Assembly (NCBI RefSeq): GCF_900089835.1 | Contig: NZ_OANU01000002.1 | Span: forward strand, 248,001 to 312,000 | Direction of reading: 5' to 3' | Length of the DNA stretch: 64,000 nt | From: Vibrio thalassae | Lineage (GTDB): Bacteria; Pseudomonadota; Gammaproteobacteria; Enterobacterales; Vibrionaceae | In this document: piece by piece, positions 11,092 through 21,361 of the stretch | Layout: each line of letters starts with the position of its first letter | Position numbering within the stretch: the stretch's first letter is position 1 | Notes under the pieces: generated by a model | Databases searched by the model: none | What the model was told of the DNA's origin: nothing | Seen by the model: only the letters and a program-made list of their open reading frames with translations | Program-made: the position numbers and the translations under genes

Positions 11092-11119
11092 AATCCCAGC
11101 CAAGCGCTGGGATTTTTTT
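11092..11119 (+). terminator. leuABCD terminator
   Basis: AATCCCAGC / GCTGGGATT stem of nine base pairs, loop CAAGC, followed by a T run, 18 bases after the leuD stop. Confidence 0.9.
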
Positions 11120-11189
11120 CACTCAATTGAAATAACTCGGCACCTTTACAGGTCTGATGGATTAGTCTTACATAAAATGGATCGTTGCT

Positions 11190-11981
11190 ATGGTCAAAAC
11201 ACTGCTTACAGCACTCACAACTTCTCTCTTATTGTTGAGTTTTACTGCGTTTTCCGCACCTAAATCTGAGCTGTGGGCTTACTGGAACTCAAGTAATGAA
11301 GCAAACCTTCAAAACGTGTCACACCAAAGCTGGCAGGCCTTTCTCGATAAATACTTGGTGGTAGACGGTGACAATACCTTGATACGTTACGTTCGAGTCT
11401 CTCAAAATGATAAGCAGCAGCTAAAAAGTTATCTATCGGAACTCGCGTCCATCGATCCTAGAACACTGAATAAAGCGGAACAATATGCTTACTGGGTTAA
11501 CCTCTACAATGCGATTACTGTTGAGCTAATTTTGGATAATTACCCGGTAAAATCGATTACTAAGCTAGGTGGTTTGTTTAGCTTTGGACCTTGGGGAGAC
11601 GATGTGATTACGATTACAGGTCAGACGCTGACGCTTAATGATATTGAGCATAGAATCCTTCGTCCTATCTGGAATGATCCAAGAACCCATTACGCCGTTA
11701 ACTGCGCCAGTTTAGGGTGTCCAAACCTGCAATCCCAAGCCTTCACCTCAGCCAATACAGAAGCTTTATTAGAGCGGGCGGCCAACACCTTTATAAACTC
11801 AAAAAAAGGTGTAGATATCAACGGTGATAAAGCCACGCTTTCATCGATTTATGACTGGTTTGCAAAAGATTTCGAAGCGCAAGGGGGCATCATCGCTCAT
11901 ATGGCAAAGTACAACCCTAAGCTAACCGAGTTTGATGGCACAATTGACTACGATTACAATTGGGATTTAAATAAAAAATAG
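11190..11981 (+). CDS. DUF547 domain protein, exported
   Basis: A 263-residue protein with a clear Sec signal peptide (MVKTLLTALTTSLLLLSFTA, cleavage near AFSA-PKS at about residue 23). The body matches the DUF547 family: AYWVNLYNAITVELIL (about residues 100-115), HYAVNCASLGCPNL (about 168-181) and the late SSIYDWFAKDF. The family has conserved His/Cys residues that suggest a cysteine-type catalytic centre, but no established reaction. It is monocistronic between the leu terminator and a convergent DUF924 gene. Confidence 0.85.
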   Translation: MVKTLLTALTTSLLLLSFTAFSAPKSELWAYWNSSNEANLQNVSHQSWQAFLDKYLVVDGDNTLIRYVRVSQNDKQQLKSYLSELASIDPRTLNKAEQYAYWVNLYNAITVELILDNYPVKSITKLGGLFSFGPWGDDVITITGQTLTLNDIEHRILRPIWNDPRTHYAVNCASLGCPNLQSQAFTSANTEALLERAANTFINSKKGVDINGDKATLSSIYDWFAKDFEAQGGIIAHMAKYNPKLTEFDGTIDYDYNWDLNKK

Positions 11982-12022
11982 TGGTTAGGGGTCTAGGCTT
12001 GCTTACCTAGACCTACTGCTTC

Positions 12023-12565
12023 TCAGAAACTAGAACCGGGCTGAGTAAGAAACTCCAACTCTTCCTCACTAGATGGTCGCCCTAAAATCTTATTCCGATG
12101 TGGGTAGCGACCAAATCGTTCGATAATCACTTTGTGCCGATATTCAAAATCCAAGTTATTTTCAAGACCGCTTTGTTTAAACAAGCGCACAGCTTCTTCA
12201 TGAACAACCAAAGATTCGCTATGCATATAAGGCATGTATAAGAAGCTACGCTGCTCTTCGCTTAACTGCATATCTTCACCTAATGCTACCGCTTCTTGGG
12301 CGAGCGCCAACGCCATAGGGTCTGACGAAAATGACTGCGGTTGTCCGCGATATAAATTCCGAGAAAACTGGTCCAATACGATGATTTCAGCCAAGCGTCC
12401 TTGTGGACCTTTACGCCACATGTACAACTCACCGAGTACTGCTTTATTATGCAGCGCCAAAAAGCGCTGCTTAATACGAACATCTAATGCCTCATCGCCG
12501 GAGAACCAATCTGCTGGCGTTAATTCACCAAACCAAAAGTCCAACACATCCTTGTCTGTCTGCAT
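12023..12565 (-). CDS. DUF924 family protein
   Basis: A 180-residue soluble, alpha-helical protein of the DUF924 family. Characteristic segments are VLDFWFGELTPADWF at the N-terminus, IIVLDQFSRNLYRG, and RHKVIIERFGRYPHRN near the C-terminus. The fold resembles TPR-like repeats; no reaction is established. Its ATG overlaps the djlA stop by one base (TAATG), so it is translationally coupled to the co-chaperone gene. Confidence 0.88.
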   Translation of the reverse strand: MQTDKDVLDFWFGELTPADWFSGDEALDVRIKQRFLALHNKAVLGELYMWRKGPQGRLAEIIVLDQFSRNLYRGQPQSFSSDPMALALAQEAVALGEDMQLSEEQRSFLYMPYMHSESLVVHEEAVRLFKQSGLENNLDFEYRHKVIIERFGRYPHRNKILGRPSSEEELEFLTQPGSSF

Positions 12566-13413
12566 TATTTGAACCCCTTCACCTTTTTAATTAACTCATA
12601 GGCATTTTGAATTTCTTGCGATTTTTCTTTTGCCATATTCATCATTTCAGGTGGTAAGCCTTTGGCCATGAGTTTATCAGGGTGATGCTCGTTCATCAGT
12701 TTGCGATAAGCTCGCTTGAGCGTTTTCGCATCAGCCTCTTCAGACACACCAAGCACATCATAAGCATCAGAAAGCTGTGATGCGCTGCTTGCTTGTTGCC
12801 AGCTTCCTGATTGTTGACCACCTTGATAATGGCCGCCCCCGAAATTACCGCCCTGCTGGAAGCGGAATGCTGCTTCTTGCATTCTCAGGCGCTGCTCTAA
12901 TTGCTGAGCAGAGAAACCAAGCCCTTGTGCGATACGGTGCAACATTTCACGTTCAGCAGGATGGATACTCCCGTCAGCGAAAGCCGCTGAGATTTGCAGT
13001 TCCAAGAAGAATTGCAGAAGATCATGTCGACCTCCTGATGAAATACGAACCTTGTCCAGAGTTCGATCTAGCGGAAAGTCCGTAGACTTTCCTTCTCGGA
13101 ACGCTTCTTGAGCAGCTCTTTTTTGCTCACTATTAAGGTTCATACGATCCATCATTATGGTCGCTAGTTGGATTTCTTGCTTGGTGACTTGCCCTTTTGC
13201 TTTCGCAACGTGCCCCATTACGGCATACGCGCAAGTCAAAAACTCCTCTTGTCGTTTAGCTTGGTCTGCACCGCCAAAACCACCTCGAGAGAAGCCGCCT
13301 TGGTTTATTCGTCTCGCTTTATCAAATTGGTAACCAATGAACAAACCAAACAGCGCACCTAAAGGTCCGCCAAATAACATGCCGAAAAATACGCCTAAAA
13401 TTTTACCTATCAT
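12565..13413 (-). CDS. djlA: DnaJ-like membrane co-chaperone DjlA
   Basis: A 282-residue inner-membrane J-domain co-chaperone of DnaK. The chosen start (ATG at 13413) gives MIGKILGVFFGMLFGGPLG, the family's single N-terminal membrane helix ending in GYQFDKARR. An upstream TTG extension is not credible because its ribosome-binding site would abut it. A TerB-like central domain (about residues 40-175) is followed by a Gly/Gln-rich linker. A C-terminal J domain carries the HPD motif (NEHHPDKLMAKG, near residue 252). It is divergent from lptD, as in E. coli, and coupled to the DUF924 gene. Confidence 0.93.
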   Translation of the reverse strand: MIGKILGVFFGMLFGGPLGALFGLFIGYQFDKARRINQGGFSRGGFGGADQAKRQEEFLTCAYAVMGHVAKAKGQVTKQEIQLATIMMDRMNLNSEQKRAAQEAFREGKSTDFPLDRTLDKVRISSGGRHDLLQFFLELQISAAFADGSIHPAEREMLHRIAQGLGFSAQQLEQRLRMQEAAFRFQQGGNFGGGHYQGGQQSGSWQQASSASQLSDAYDVLGVSEEADAKTLKRAYRKLMNEHHPDKLMAKGLPPEMMNMAKEKSQEIQNAYELIKKVKGFK

Positions 13414-13572
13414 GTGATTTATGTGCTCTTTATTTATGAATTTTTGCGCTGATTCGCAGTCTACTAGTGTCGTTAAGGTCAATTTCCTTTATGATAGAGA
13501 CCGTCTTATAAACGATTCAATATCAATCGAATTCAACTGAATGAATCAAGTTAAACAGGATAGTACAACTCG

Positions 13573-15897
13573 ATGTCACGTTTTTCCCGCACATATCTAG
13601 CGGCCTCAATAGGTGCTGCGCTGCTAGCGTCTTATGCACATGCCGAAGAAACATCGAAAAATAGTGGCCAATCTATGCCACCAGCAGAGCAGTGCTCTGT
13701 TGATACTGCACAAAGTTCTGATTCCAATCAAGAGCCAATCAATATAGAAGCAGACTCTTTGGAAGCCGTAAATGGGCAACGCGCGACTTATAAAGGCGAT
13801 GTTATAGTGGTTCAAGGTAATAAAACTATAACGGCTGATAAAGTCACACTCCATCAAAAAGAAAATACCGTTGTCGCAGAAGGCAACGTCATCATGAATG
13901 ATGGTGAAATCCGTGCGGTATCAGATAAAGCCACCAATAATCTAGATAAAGATGAAATTACCTTAGAAAATACTCAGTATCAGTTTTTATGCACCCCAGG
14001 TCGCGGTGAGGCCGTATTTGTCTCCAAGACAGGCAAGAAACTGTATCAGATTGAAGATGGTTCCATCACCTCATGTCCTGAAGGCAACAACTCATGGCGC
14101 TTCCTAGCTTCCGATATCGATATAAATCCGGATGAGGAAGTCGCTACCCTGTATAACTCTCGAGTTGAAGTACAAAATGTACCTATCTTCTATCTGCCTT
14201 ATATGCAGATGCCTATTGGTGATAAGCGCAAAACAGGGGTTTTAAGGCCTTCAGTGTCTCTAGGTTCAAAGAATGGTTTTGAGTTTTCACTTCCTGTCTA
14301 TTGGAACCTAGCTGAAAACTATGATCTGCTGACTACATTCAACTACATGCAAAATCGTGGCCTTCAGCTTAAAGGTGACTTTCGATATCTGACATCAAAT
14401 AGTACCGGCCGACTGCGAGCTGAGGTATTAGGCAAAGATAAGAAATTCGAAGATAAAGGTGCGCGTTGGGCTTCACAGTTTACTAATAAAACAAGCTTCA
14501 ATGCCAATTGGGGCTTAAATGTCGATTATTCTCAAGTTAGCGACATTACATACTTTACTGATATGGACTCTAATCTTGGTAATCGCTCAGACGGTCAACT
14601 GCTACAAGAAGGCTCCGTGACCTATCGAAATGCTAACTGGGATACCGCTCTTAGGGTTCGAGATTTCCAAATTCTTCAACCATCAGCAGGCGCACCGTTT
14701 CGACTAGCGCCTCAATTTGCAGCGAATTACTACTTACCTGAAGTGTATAAGAATCTAAATTTTGACTTTATCAGTCATATTTCTAATTTTACTACTGAAG
14801 ATCAGAACAAGCCAGAAGCGATCCGTGTTCACCTTGAGCCAGGTTTGACGCTTCCTGTTGCCACCACTTGGGGCTCATGGACTAATGAAGCGAGATTAAT
14901 GTACACACATTATGATCAACGAAAACAGGACGACTTCAAAAAACCCGATTATATGACAGAGTTTAAAGAAAACGTGTCTCGAACCGTTCCTCAATTCAGA
15001 AGTCATGCCTCTATCGTGTTTGATCGACAGACTACATTCGTTCAAGACTATACTCAAACCCTAGAACCTCAAATACAGTACTTATATATCCCCAATGTAA
15101 ACCAAGATGGGATATACAGGTACGATACTGCCCTACTACAAACCGATTACTACGGCCTATTTCGTGCCCGTAAATACAGTGGGGTTGACTATATAGCACC
15201 AGCGAATCAAATTAGTTACGGAGCTTCTACTCGATTCTATGACAACCTCAACAAAGAGCGTTTAGCGGTTTCATTTGGGCAAATTTATTACTTAGATGTA
15301 GCCACTAAAGACGTGAAGAACGATCCTAGCGATATTGAGACCAATTACTCTGCCTGGGCGATAGAAACCGATGTAAACTTCAACGACAGAGTGTTCTACC
15401 GAGGCGGTATTCAGTACGATTTGGATGGTTCTCAAGTGTCTATTGGTAATTCTGCTCTCGAATATCGAGTCGGAGGGGACTACATTCAAGCCAATTATCG
15501 ATACGTTTCCCGTGATTACATAAAAAGCACATTAAACTATAGTGAAGACTACCTGCAAACTAATACTCGAAATGGCATTTCACAAATAGGGCTGATGGGT
15601 GGATATCGTTTTGGTTCCAAGTGGGTTGTTCAAGGGCAGTACTTTTATGACACGACTGAGAGTGTAGCGATGGAATGGCTAGCCCAGATTCAATATGAGT
15701 CCGACTGCTGGTATCTTGGATTTGATTTTAGCAAGCAGCTTAGATCGTGGGAGAACGGTATTGGTAACAACCCAATATTTGAACAGAATGTCAGAGTAAA
15801 TTTTGGGATAACAGGTTTAGGTGGTAGTACCGCTCCTCCTCCATCACCAAGTGGCAATGCGTTAGGCTACAGCCGTCCATTTATCCTGAACAACTGA
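13573..15897 (+). CDS. lptD: LPS-assembly outer membrane protein LptD
   Basis: A 774-residue outer-membrane protein that, with LptE, inserts lipopolysaccharide into the outer leaflet. A signal peptide ends near AHA-EE (residue 24). An OstA/LptA-like beta-jellyroll follows (about residues 53-190, starting INIEADSLEAVNG), then a large beta-barrel. Cysteines are C41, C140, C168 and C712. The C-terminal site is SDCW where E. coli has the Cys724-Cys725 pair, so only one C-terminal cysteine is present, and C140 is extra. The protein ends with a proline/serine-rich stretch and FILNN. It is followed by surA, as in E. coli; SurA is needed for LptD folding. Confidence 0.96.
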   Translation: MSRFSRTYLAASIGAALLASYAHAEETSKNSGQSMPPAEQCSVDTAQSSDSNQEPINIEADSLEAVNGQRATYKGDVIVVQGNKTITADKVTLHQKENTVVAEGNVIMNDGEIRAVSDKATNNLDKDEITLENTQYQFLCTPGRGEAVFVSKTGKKLYQIEDGSITSCPEGNNSWRFLASDIDINPDEEVATLYNSRVEVQNVPIFYLPYMQMPIGDKRKTGVLRPSVSLGSKNGFEFSLPVYWNLAENYDLLTTFNYMQNRGLQLKGDFRYLTSNSTGRLRAEVLGKDKKFEDKGARWASQFTNKTSFNANWGLNVDYSQVSDITYFTDMDSNLGNRSDGQLLQEGSVTYRNANWDTALRVRDFQILQPSAGAPFRLAPQFAANYYLPEVYKNLNFDFISHISNFTTEDQNKPEAIRVHLEPGLTLPVATTWGSWTNEARLMYTHYDQRKQDDFKKPDYMTEFKENVSRTVPQFRSHASIVFDRQTTFVQDYTQTLEPQIQYLYIPNVNQDGIYRYDTALLQTDYYGLFRARKYSGVDYIAPANQISYGASTRFYDNLNKERLAVSFGQIYYLDVATKDVKNDPSDIETNYSAWAIETDVNFNDRVFYRGGIQYDLDGSQVSIGNSALEYRVGGDYIQANYRYVSRDYIKSTLNYSEDYLQTNTRNGISQIGLMGGYRFGSKWVVQGQYFYDTTESVAMEWLAQIQYESDCWYLGFDFSKQLRSWENGIGNNPIFEQNVRVNFGITGLGGSTAPPPSPSGNALGYSRPFILNN

Positions 15898-15970
15898 TCG
15901 TTCTACGAGAATTAGGAACTTTATCAACTTCACAGACTCTTAGTCTGTGAAGTTTTCACTAGGAATATCG

Positions 15971-17275
15971 ATGAAATTTATAAGCAAACTCCTTTCAATC
16001 TGTCTTCTCGCGGCAGTGGCTTGGCAAGCTGTTGCTGAGCCCGTTGAGCTTGATCGCGTTCGTGTTATCGTCAACGATGGCGTTATCCTGCAAAGTGATA
16101 TTGATTCTACGACTAAGACGCTCACAGCCAATGCTCGTAAGAATAATCAAGAGCTGCCTTCTGCTGATATTATCCAAGAACAGATCCTTGATAAATTGAT
16201 CTTAGAGAAGTTGCAGCTTCAAGAAGCTGACCGTATCGGTGTGCGTATCGATGATACCCGATTGGAAAGCACACTTAACGATATCGCTAAAAACAACAAC
16301 CAAACCATCGAGCAGCTTCGCCAAACCGTGCGCGAGGAAGGTTTAACATGGGAAGCGTTTCGTGAGCAAATTCGTGATGAAATCGCCGCCAGCGAAGCTC
16401 GCAACGCGATGGTAAGACAACGAATCAATATCCTGCCCGCTGAAGTCGATAACCTTGCAGAACTACTTGCTAAAGAAAGCGATGCCACGGTGACCTATAA
16501 AATTCGTCACATTCAATTACGCTTTAACGATGGCGAAGATAAAAGTGTTCAAGAAAAACAGGCGAAAGAACTTGTTACCCGCCTAAAAGCAGGTGAAGAC
16601 TTCGCGACCATGGCTTATACCTATTCAAAAGGGCCAAAAGCACTTGAAGGCGGCGATTGGGGATGGATGCGTAAAGAAGAGATGCCAACCATTTTTGCTG
16701 ACCAAATTAAGATGCAAACAAAAGGTACCATTATTGGTCCGTTCCGCAGCGGTGTTGGTTTTCACATATTAAAAATTGAAGACGTTAAAGGGTTAGAGAC
16801 GGTGTCTGTTACTGAGGTGAACGCGCGCCATATTCTTATCAAGCCTACCGTCATTTTAAGTGATGAAGGGGTACAAAGAGAGCTCAACAACATCATCAAG
16901 AAGATTCAATCTGGCGACTCTACATTTGCTGAAATGTCCGAGCAATATAGCCAAGACCCTGGTTCAGCGGTTCAAGGTGGTGAATTGGGCTACCAAACTC
17001 CTGAACTCTACGTGCCTGAGTTTAAGCATCAAGTAGAAACGCTACCTATTGGGCAAATTAGTAAACCTTTTAAAACGGTGCATGGCTGGCATATTGTCGA
17101 AGTTTTGGATCGTCGAGACGTCGATAAGACAGGTTCAGCAATGCAAAACCGCGCATACCGCATCTTGTTTAATCGCAAATTCAATGAAGAAGCCTCTGCG
17201 TGGAGTCAAGAACTTCGCGCCAGTGCTTTTGTAGAGATGGTGAACAGTGATGAGGATGAGGACAATGCCAACTAA
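15971..17275 (+). CDS. surA: Periplasmic chaperone / peptidyl-prolyl isomerase SurA
   Basis: A 434-residue periplasmic chaperone for outer-membrane proteins. The ATG at 15971, after an AGGA site, yields the signal peptide [20 protein letters not shown]; an in-frame ATG eight codons upstream would weaken it. The N-terminal chaperone domain begins [14 protein letters not shown]. Two parvulin domains follow: the first around [10 protein letters not shown] (about residue 170 on), the second around [10 protein letters not shown] (about 280 on) with GGELGYQ. It lies between lptD and pdxA, whose start lies inside the surA 3' end (11-base overlap). Confidence 0.96.
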   Translation: MKFISKLLSICLLAAVAWQAVAEPVELDRVRVIVNDGVILQSDIDSTTKTLTANARKNNQELPSADIIQEQILDKLILEKLQLQEADRIGVRIDDTRLESTLNDIAKNNNQTIEQLRQTVREEGLTWEAFREQIRDEIAASEARNAMVRQRINILPAEVDNLAELLAKESDATVTYKIRHIQLRFNDGEDKSVQEKQAKELVTRLKAGEDFATMAYTYSKGPKALEGGDWGWMRKEEMPTIFADQIKMQTKGTIIGPFRSGVGFHILKIEDVKGLETVSVTEVNARHILIKPTVILSDEGVQRELNNIIKKIQSGDSTFAEMSEQYSQDPGSAVQGGELGYQTPELYVPEFKHQVETLPIGQISKPFKTVHGWHIVEVLDRRDVDKTGSAMQNRAYRILFNRKFNEEASAWSQELRASAFVEMVNSDEDEDNAN

Positions 17276-18251
17276 GCGTATTGTTGTTACCGCTGGTGAG
17301 CCAGCGGGCATCGGCCCCGATCTTGCTGTCGCTCTTTCACAGCGAGACTGGCCTCATCAGGTCGTTGTCTGTGCTGATAAACACTTGATTGCTGAACGTG
17401 CACATCAACTTGGGATTGAAGTCGAGCTCATCGATTATGATCCCACGGTTCACGATACGCATAGCAAAGGCCGCTTAGTTATTTTACATGAGCCGCTGCA
17501 AAACCCAGCCCAAGCAGGGAAGCTAGATGAAGCTAATGGACAATACGTATTAAATACCTTAGAAAAAGCAGCAAAAGGCTGTATGAAAGGTGAATTTGAT
17601 GCTATTGTCACCGGCCCTGTGCATAAAGGGGTGATCAATCGTTCTGGTGTCAGCTTTAGTGGCCATACCGAGTTCTTTGCCGAAGTATCCAATACACCAT
17701 TAGTGGTGATGATGCTTGCGACGGAAGGATTAAGAACCGCACTTGTCACGACACACCTTCCATTATCGGAAGTACCTGCTGCCATCACCGAAGATCGTGT
17801 GACACGCATTGTTGATATATTGCATCACGACCTAGTCACCAAGTTTGGTATTGCCAAACCTAATATCTATGTCTGTGGCCTTAACCCTCATGCAGGTGAA
17901 GATGGCTGCTTAGGTATGGAAGAGATAGACACTATCACTCCGACCCTAGAGAAACTTAGCACAGAAAAAGATTATCAACTTATCGGCCCATTACCTGCCG
18001 ATACGATATTTAATGATAAATATTTACGCGATGCGGATGCTGTCTTAGGCATGTATCACGACCAAGTTCTTCCTGTACTTAAATACAAAGGTTTTGGTCG
18101 TTCAGTAAACATTACTCTTGGTCTACCCTTTATAAGGACATCGGTCGATCATGGCACTGCATTAGATCTTGCTGGCACTGGCCTAGCAGATTTTGGCAGC
18201 TTTGAGACAGCACTGGCGTACGCAATAGATTTAGTAGAGAGCAGACAATGA
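17265..18251 (+). CDS. pdxA: 4-hydroxythreonine-4-phosphate dehydrogenase
   Basis: A 328-residue NAD-dependent enzyme of pyridoxal phosphate synthesis. The ATG at 17265, after GATGAGGAC, gives [20 protein letters not shown], matching the family start; earlier in-frame ATGs lie inside surA without support. Metal-site histidines are in SGHTEFFAE and [16 protein letters not shown], followed by [16 protein letters not shown]. It overlaps surA by 11 bases and rsmA by four, so surA-pdxA-rsmA is a coupled operon. Confidence 0.96.
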   Translation: MPTKRIVVTAGEPAGIGPDLAVALSQRDWPHQVVVCADKHLIAERAHQLGIEVELIDYDPTVHDTHSKGRLVILHEPLQNPAQAGKLDEANGQYVLNTLEKAAKGCMKGEFDAIVTGPVHKGVINRSGVSFSGHTEFFAEVSNTPLVVMMLATEGLRTALVTTHLPLSEVPAAITEDRVTRIVDILHHDLVTKFGIAKPNIYVCGLNPHAGEDGCLGMEEIDTITPTLEKLSTEKDYQLIGPLPADTIFNDKYLRDADAVLGMYHDQVLPVLKYKGFGRSVNITLGLPFIRTSVDHGTALDLAGTGLADFGSFETALAYAIDLVESRQ

Positions 18252-19054
18252 GAAATGATGTCCACTTAGGGCACAAAGCAAGAAAGCGTTTTGGTCAAAA
18301 CTTCCTAAATGATCCTTATGTTATCGATGGAATTGTATCAGCGATCAATCCGCGCCCAGGTCAAAACCTAGTCGAAATTGGCCCAGGTCTAGGTGCAATT
18401 ACTGAGCCTGTTGGCAAAGAAGTTGACAAATTTACGGTTATTGAATTAGACCGAGATCTTGCTGAACGTCTACGCAACCACCCTGAATTAGGTGATAAAC
18501 TCACTATTCATGAAGGTGATGCGATGCGTTTTGACTTTACTCAACTTGTTAACCCAAACAACAAGCTGCGTATCTTCGGTAACCTGCCGTACAACATCTC
18601 TACGCCGTTGATGTTCCACTTATTTGAGTTTCATAAAGACATTCAAGATATGCACTTTATGCTACAAAAAGAGGTGGTTAACCGTCTTGCGGCGGGTCCA
18701 GGTACTAAAGCTTATGGCCGCCTTACGGTGATGGCTCAGTATTACTGCAAAGTGGTTCCTGTACTTGAAGTACCACCAACAGCGTTTGTACCACCACCAA
18801 AAGTCGACTCTGCTGTCGTTAGACTGGTTCCTTATGAGAACCTTCCTTATCCTGCGACAAGCCTAAAATGGCTCGACAGAGTATGTCGTGACGGTTTTAA
18901 CCAACGCCGTAAAACCGTTCGCAACTGTTACAAATCTCTTATGTCCGCAGAAACACTAGAAGAGTTGGGCATCAACCCATCTATGCGACCAGAAAATCTA
19001 ACCTTGCCACAATTTGTTGCAATGGCTAACTGGCTGGATGAGAGTCATAGCTAG
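18248..19054 (+). CDS. rsmA: 16S rRNA A1518/A1519 dimethyltransferase
   Basis: A 268-residue SAM-dependent methyltransferase (KsgA) that dimethylates two adjacent adenosines near the 3' end of 16S rRNA. The N-terminus has [11 protein letters not shown]. The SAM motif [11 protein letters not shown] and the catalytic NLPYNIST are present, with [10 protein letters not shown] near the C-terminus. It overlaps the pdxA stop by four bases and is followed by a strong terminator before apaG. Confidence 0.97.
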   Translation: MRNDVHLGHKARKRFGQNFLNDPYVIDGIVSAINPRPGQNLVEIGPGLGAITEPVGKEVDKFTVIELDRDLAERLRNHPELGDKLTIHEGDAMRFDFTQLVNPNNKLRIFGNLPYNISTPLMFHLFEFHKDIQDMHFMLQKEVVNRLAAGPGTKAYGRLTVMAQYYCKVVPVLEVPPTAFVPPPKVDSAVVRLVPYENLPYPATSLKWLDRVCRDGFNQRRKTVRNCYKSLMSAETLEELGINPSMRPENLTLPQFVAMANWLDESHS

Positions 19055-19062
19055 ACCATTAA

Positions 19063-19098
19063 AAACGCTCACTAGCTTGCTAAGGAGCGTTTTTTTTT
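19063..19098 (+). terminator. surA-pdxA-rsmA terminator
   Basis: AAACGCTC / GAGCGTTT stem, 14-base loop that can form an additional short stem, followed by about eight T residues. Confidence 0.85.
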
Positions 19099-19146
19099 GT
19101 CATAGTAACTTTATACACAGCCCTTTCAATAGCATAGGAGAATCAT

Positions 19147-19527
19147 ATGGATACCACTTCGCCATGCGTGAAATGCCAAGTACATACTAAATACGTTGAA
19201 GAACAATCTGATCCGGATAACAAACGTTTTGTCTTCGCGTACGTCATTACCATCAAAAACCTGAGTCAACAGACGGTACAACTGCTGAGTCGACGTTGGC
19301 TCATTACTGATGCAAATGGCAAACAGATCAGCGTAGAGGGTGAAGGAGTGATTGGCCAGCAACCTGTGATCGAGAAGAGTGACGAATACACTTATACTAG
19401 CGGAACAGCAATTGAAACCCCTGTTGGCGTTATGCAAGGTCACTACGTGATGATTGATACAAACGGTAAAGAATTTATCGCGGAAATTGAGCCGTTTCGC
19501 TTAGCAATTCCTAATATTCTGAATTAA
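19147..19527 (+). CDS. apaG: ApaG protein
   Basis: A 126-residue protein of the ApaG/DUF525 family with an immunoglobulin-like fold. Visible family features are [13 protein letters not shown], the [10 protein letters not shown] segment and [11 protein letters not shown]. It was long associated with cobalt/magnesium phenotypes in enterics, but the biochemical role is not settled. AGGAGA precedes the ATG. It sits 8 bases upstream of apaH, as in E. coli. Confidence 0.95.
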   Translation: MDTTSPCVKCQVHTKYVEEQSDPDNKRFVFAYVITIKNLSQQTVQLLSRRWLITDANGKQISVEGEGVIGQQPVIEKSDEYTYTSGTAIETPVGVMQGHYVMIDTNGKEFIAEIEPFRLAIPNILN

Positions 19528-19535
19528 GGTTTTTT

Positions 19536-20342
19536 GTGGCTAATTACATTGTTGGTGACATTCAAGGTTGCTTGGATGAATTGGAACGTCTGTTATTGAA
19601 CAGTCATTTTGATAAACAAAAAGATACCCTATGGATCGCCGGTGACCTCGTGGCTAGAGGCCCAAAATCACTGGAAACGCTGCGCTTTGTTAAGTCGATG
19701 GGTGCGAGTGCTAAAGTGTGTCTGGGTAATCATGATCTTCATTTATTAGCGGTCTCGCTAGGTATACACAAAGCAAAACCCAAAGACAAAACACAACCAA
19801 TTTTGGAAGCTTCCGACTCCGAAGAACTCTTGGAATGGCTTAGACACCAACCTCTGCTGTTAGAACATGACGAATTTGCCGTTTGCCATGCTGGCATCTC
19901 TCCTCAATGGACGTTAGAACAGGCAAGAACAAATGCCAGAGAGGTTGAACAGCAACTACAAGGTAATAATTGGCAAGCACTGATCCATAATATGTACAGT
20001 AATGAACCCGACTTTTGGCAGCCTGAGCTAACAGGTTTCGAACGCTGGCGTTACATCATTAATGCTTACACCAGAATGCGCTTTTGTTATCCAGATGGCC
20101 GATTAGATATGGGTTGTAAGCTCCCTCCAAACGACGTAAACCCACTAGAATATATTCCTTGGTTTCAGTTAGAAAGCCGCGTTCCTCTCAAGAAAACTGT
20201 GCTATTTGGACATTGGGCGGCGCTAGGTGGCTATATTAGCGATCAAGTCATAGGCCTCGACACCGGGTGTGTTTGGGGAGGGCGCCTGACCATGATTCGT
20301 TGGGAAGACAAGCAAATTTTTGAACAGTCAGCTTTAAGCTAA
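19536..20342 (+). CDS. apaH: Symmetrical diadenosine tetraphosphatase
   Basis: A 268-residue metallophosphoesterase that cleaves Ap4A to two ADP and removes Np4 caps from RNA. It has the GDIQG, GDLVARGP and GNHD phosphoesterase motifs within the first 75 residues. A later HAGISPQW follows, with FGHWAALGG near residue 230. The start is GTG (19536), preceded by TAAGG overlapping the apaG stop, so it is coupled to apaG. A terminator shared with convergent folA follows. Confidence 0.96.
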   Translation: MANYIVGDIQGCLDELERLLLNSHFDKQKDTLWIAGDLVARGPKSLETLRFVKSMGASAKVCLGNHDLHLLAVSLGIHKAKPKDKTQPILEASDSEELLEWLRHQPLLLEHDEFAVCHAGISPQWTLEQARTNAREVEQQLQGNNWQALIHNMYSNEPDFWQPELTGFERWRYIINAYTRMRFCYPDGRLDMGCKLPPNDVNPLEYIPWFQLESRVPLKKTVLFGHWAALGGYISDQVIGLDTGCVWGGRLTMIRWEDKQIFEQSALS

Positions 20343-20356
20343 ATAAGCTACAAAGG

Positions 20357-20387
20357 ACTCCTAGGAAACCTATCCTAGGAGTTTTTT
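20357..20387. terminator. Bidirectional terminator apaH / folA
   Basis: ACTCCTAGGA / TCCTAGGAGT ten-base-pair stem followed by TTTTTT on the plus strand. It sits between the convergent apaH and folA; the run of A on the left side is shorter, so it is stronger for apaH. Confidence 0.85.
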
Positions 20388-20388
20388 A

Positions 20389-20868
20389 TTAACGCTCAAG
20401 AATAACAAACTGCATGTCGTAAGCATTCTTCTCATCTGCCTGATATTGCTCACTATAGACTTGCCGCCAACCGGCTCCCCAGTCAGGAAATTGAGTATCA
20501 CCATCAACGTTTGCATCAATATAGGTAAGATAAAGCTTGTTCGCTATCGGCAAACAGTGCTCATAAAAACTACCACCACCTATGATCATCACCTCTTCGA
20601 GGTTACTCACCAAGCTCAGAGCTTGTTCCAAGGACGTCACTGTCTCTACTCCATCTATACGAAGATCAGAGTTTCGGCTCACTACGATGTTTTGACGACC
20701 CGGTAAAGGGCGCCCTATGGACTCATACGTCTTTCTGCCCATAATCACGGGCTTTCCCATGGTGCACTTTTTGAACCACATAAAGTCGGCAGGGAGATGC
20801 CAAGGCATTTGGTTATCTTTGCCTATGACTCGATTTTCTGCCATAGCGGCAATCATGCTGATAATCAT
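20389..20868 (-). CDS. folA: Dihydrofolate reductase
   Basis: A 159-residue chromosomal-type DHFR reducing dihydrofolate to tetrahydrofolate with NADPH. Key segments are the N-terminal MIISMIAAMAENRVIG, the catalytic-loop QMPWHLPADFMWFK (Asp in substrate site), GRKTYESIGRPLPGR and the NADPH-binding IIGGGSFYE. Size and sequence match E. coli FolA. It is monocistronic and convergent with apaH. Confidence 0.97.
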   Translation of the reverse strand: MIISMIAAMAENRVIGKDNQMPWHLPADFMWFKKCTMGKPVIMGRKTYESIGRPLPGRQNIVVSRNSDLRIDGVETVTSLEQALSLVSNLEEVMIIGGGSFYEHCLPIANKLYLTYIDANVDGDTQFPDWGAGWRQVYSEQYQADEKNAYDMQFVILER

Positions 20869-20887
20869 TGAAGTACGGTTTTCCTAA

Positions 20888-21361
20888 TTAAACGACAGGT
20901 CGGCTGCGATAGAATAACAGCCCTGGCATAGCAAGACCAATAGCCAGGCCAGCAATAATGAACATCGCTTTTAGGAAGTTCTCCATCAATATCTCGACCA
21001 ACTCCGGGGTATAACCGAGATGATTGATTTCCACCATAGCAATCATGGCTTTATAAGCAAAGACTCCTGGAACCATAGGTATAAGTGCGGCGACAGTGAA
21101 CACTTTTGGGTGAGCAAGGAACTTATGGGACCAGTGAACACCTATCATACCGACAATCGTTGCGGCAAAAAAAGTGGCCCATTCAATCGGCACGCCATAA
21201 TGCATCATTAAAAAACGAGAACCATGACCAACGGCTCCGCCAATGGCGCAATACGCTAACGCATTCTGAGGAACGTTAAATACCAACGCAAAACCGACGG
21301 CAGGAATAGCGGCAAAAAACATATCATTGAGTAGAGCGAGCAATAATTCCACCAACGTCAT
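20888..21361 (-). CDS. YjjB/ThrE C-terminal-like membrane exporter subunit
   Basis: A membrane protein of about 157 residues with four or five hydrophobic helices, matching the small (YjjB, DUF3815) half of the ThrE exporter family. The signature PMVPGVFAYKAMI and the helix-rich remainder are visible. The ATG at 21361 overlaps the stop of the partner gene as TAATG; an in-frame start 12 bases earlier is possible. In E. coli the YjjP/YjjB pair has been linked to succinate export, and related ThrE proteins export threonine or serine. The substrate here is unknown. Confidence 0.83.
   Translation of the reverse strand: MTLVELLLALLNDMFFAAIPAVGFALVFNVPQNALAYCAIGGAVGHGSRFLMMHYGVPIEWATFFAATIVGMIGVHWSHKFLAHPKVFTVAALIPMVPGVFAYKAMIAMVEINHLGYTPELVEILMENFLKAMFIIAGLAIGLAMPGLLFYRSRPVV

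Noticed and set aside
11990..12013. Terminator between the DUF547 and DUF924 genes (GGTCTAGG / CCTAGACC)
   Set aside because: The stem is only eight base pairs, with an eight-base loop and no T run in either direction, so it was not listed as a terminator.
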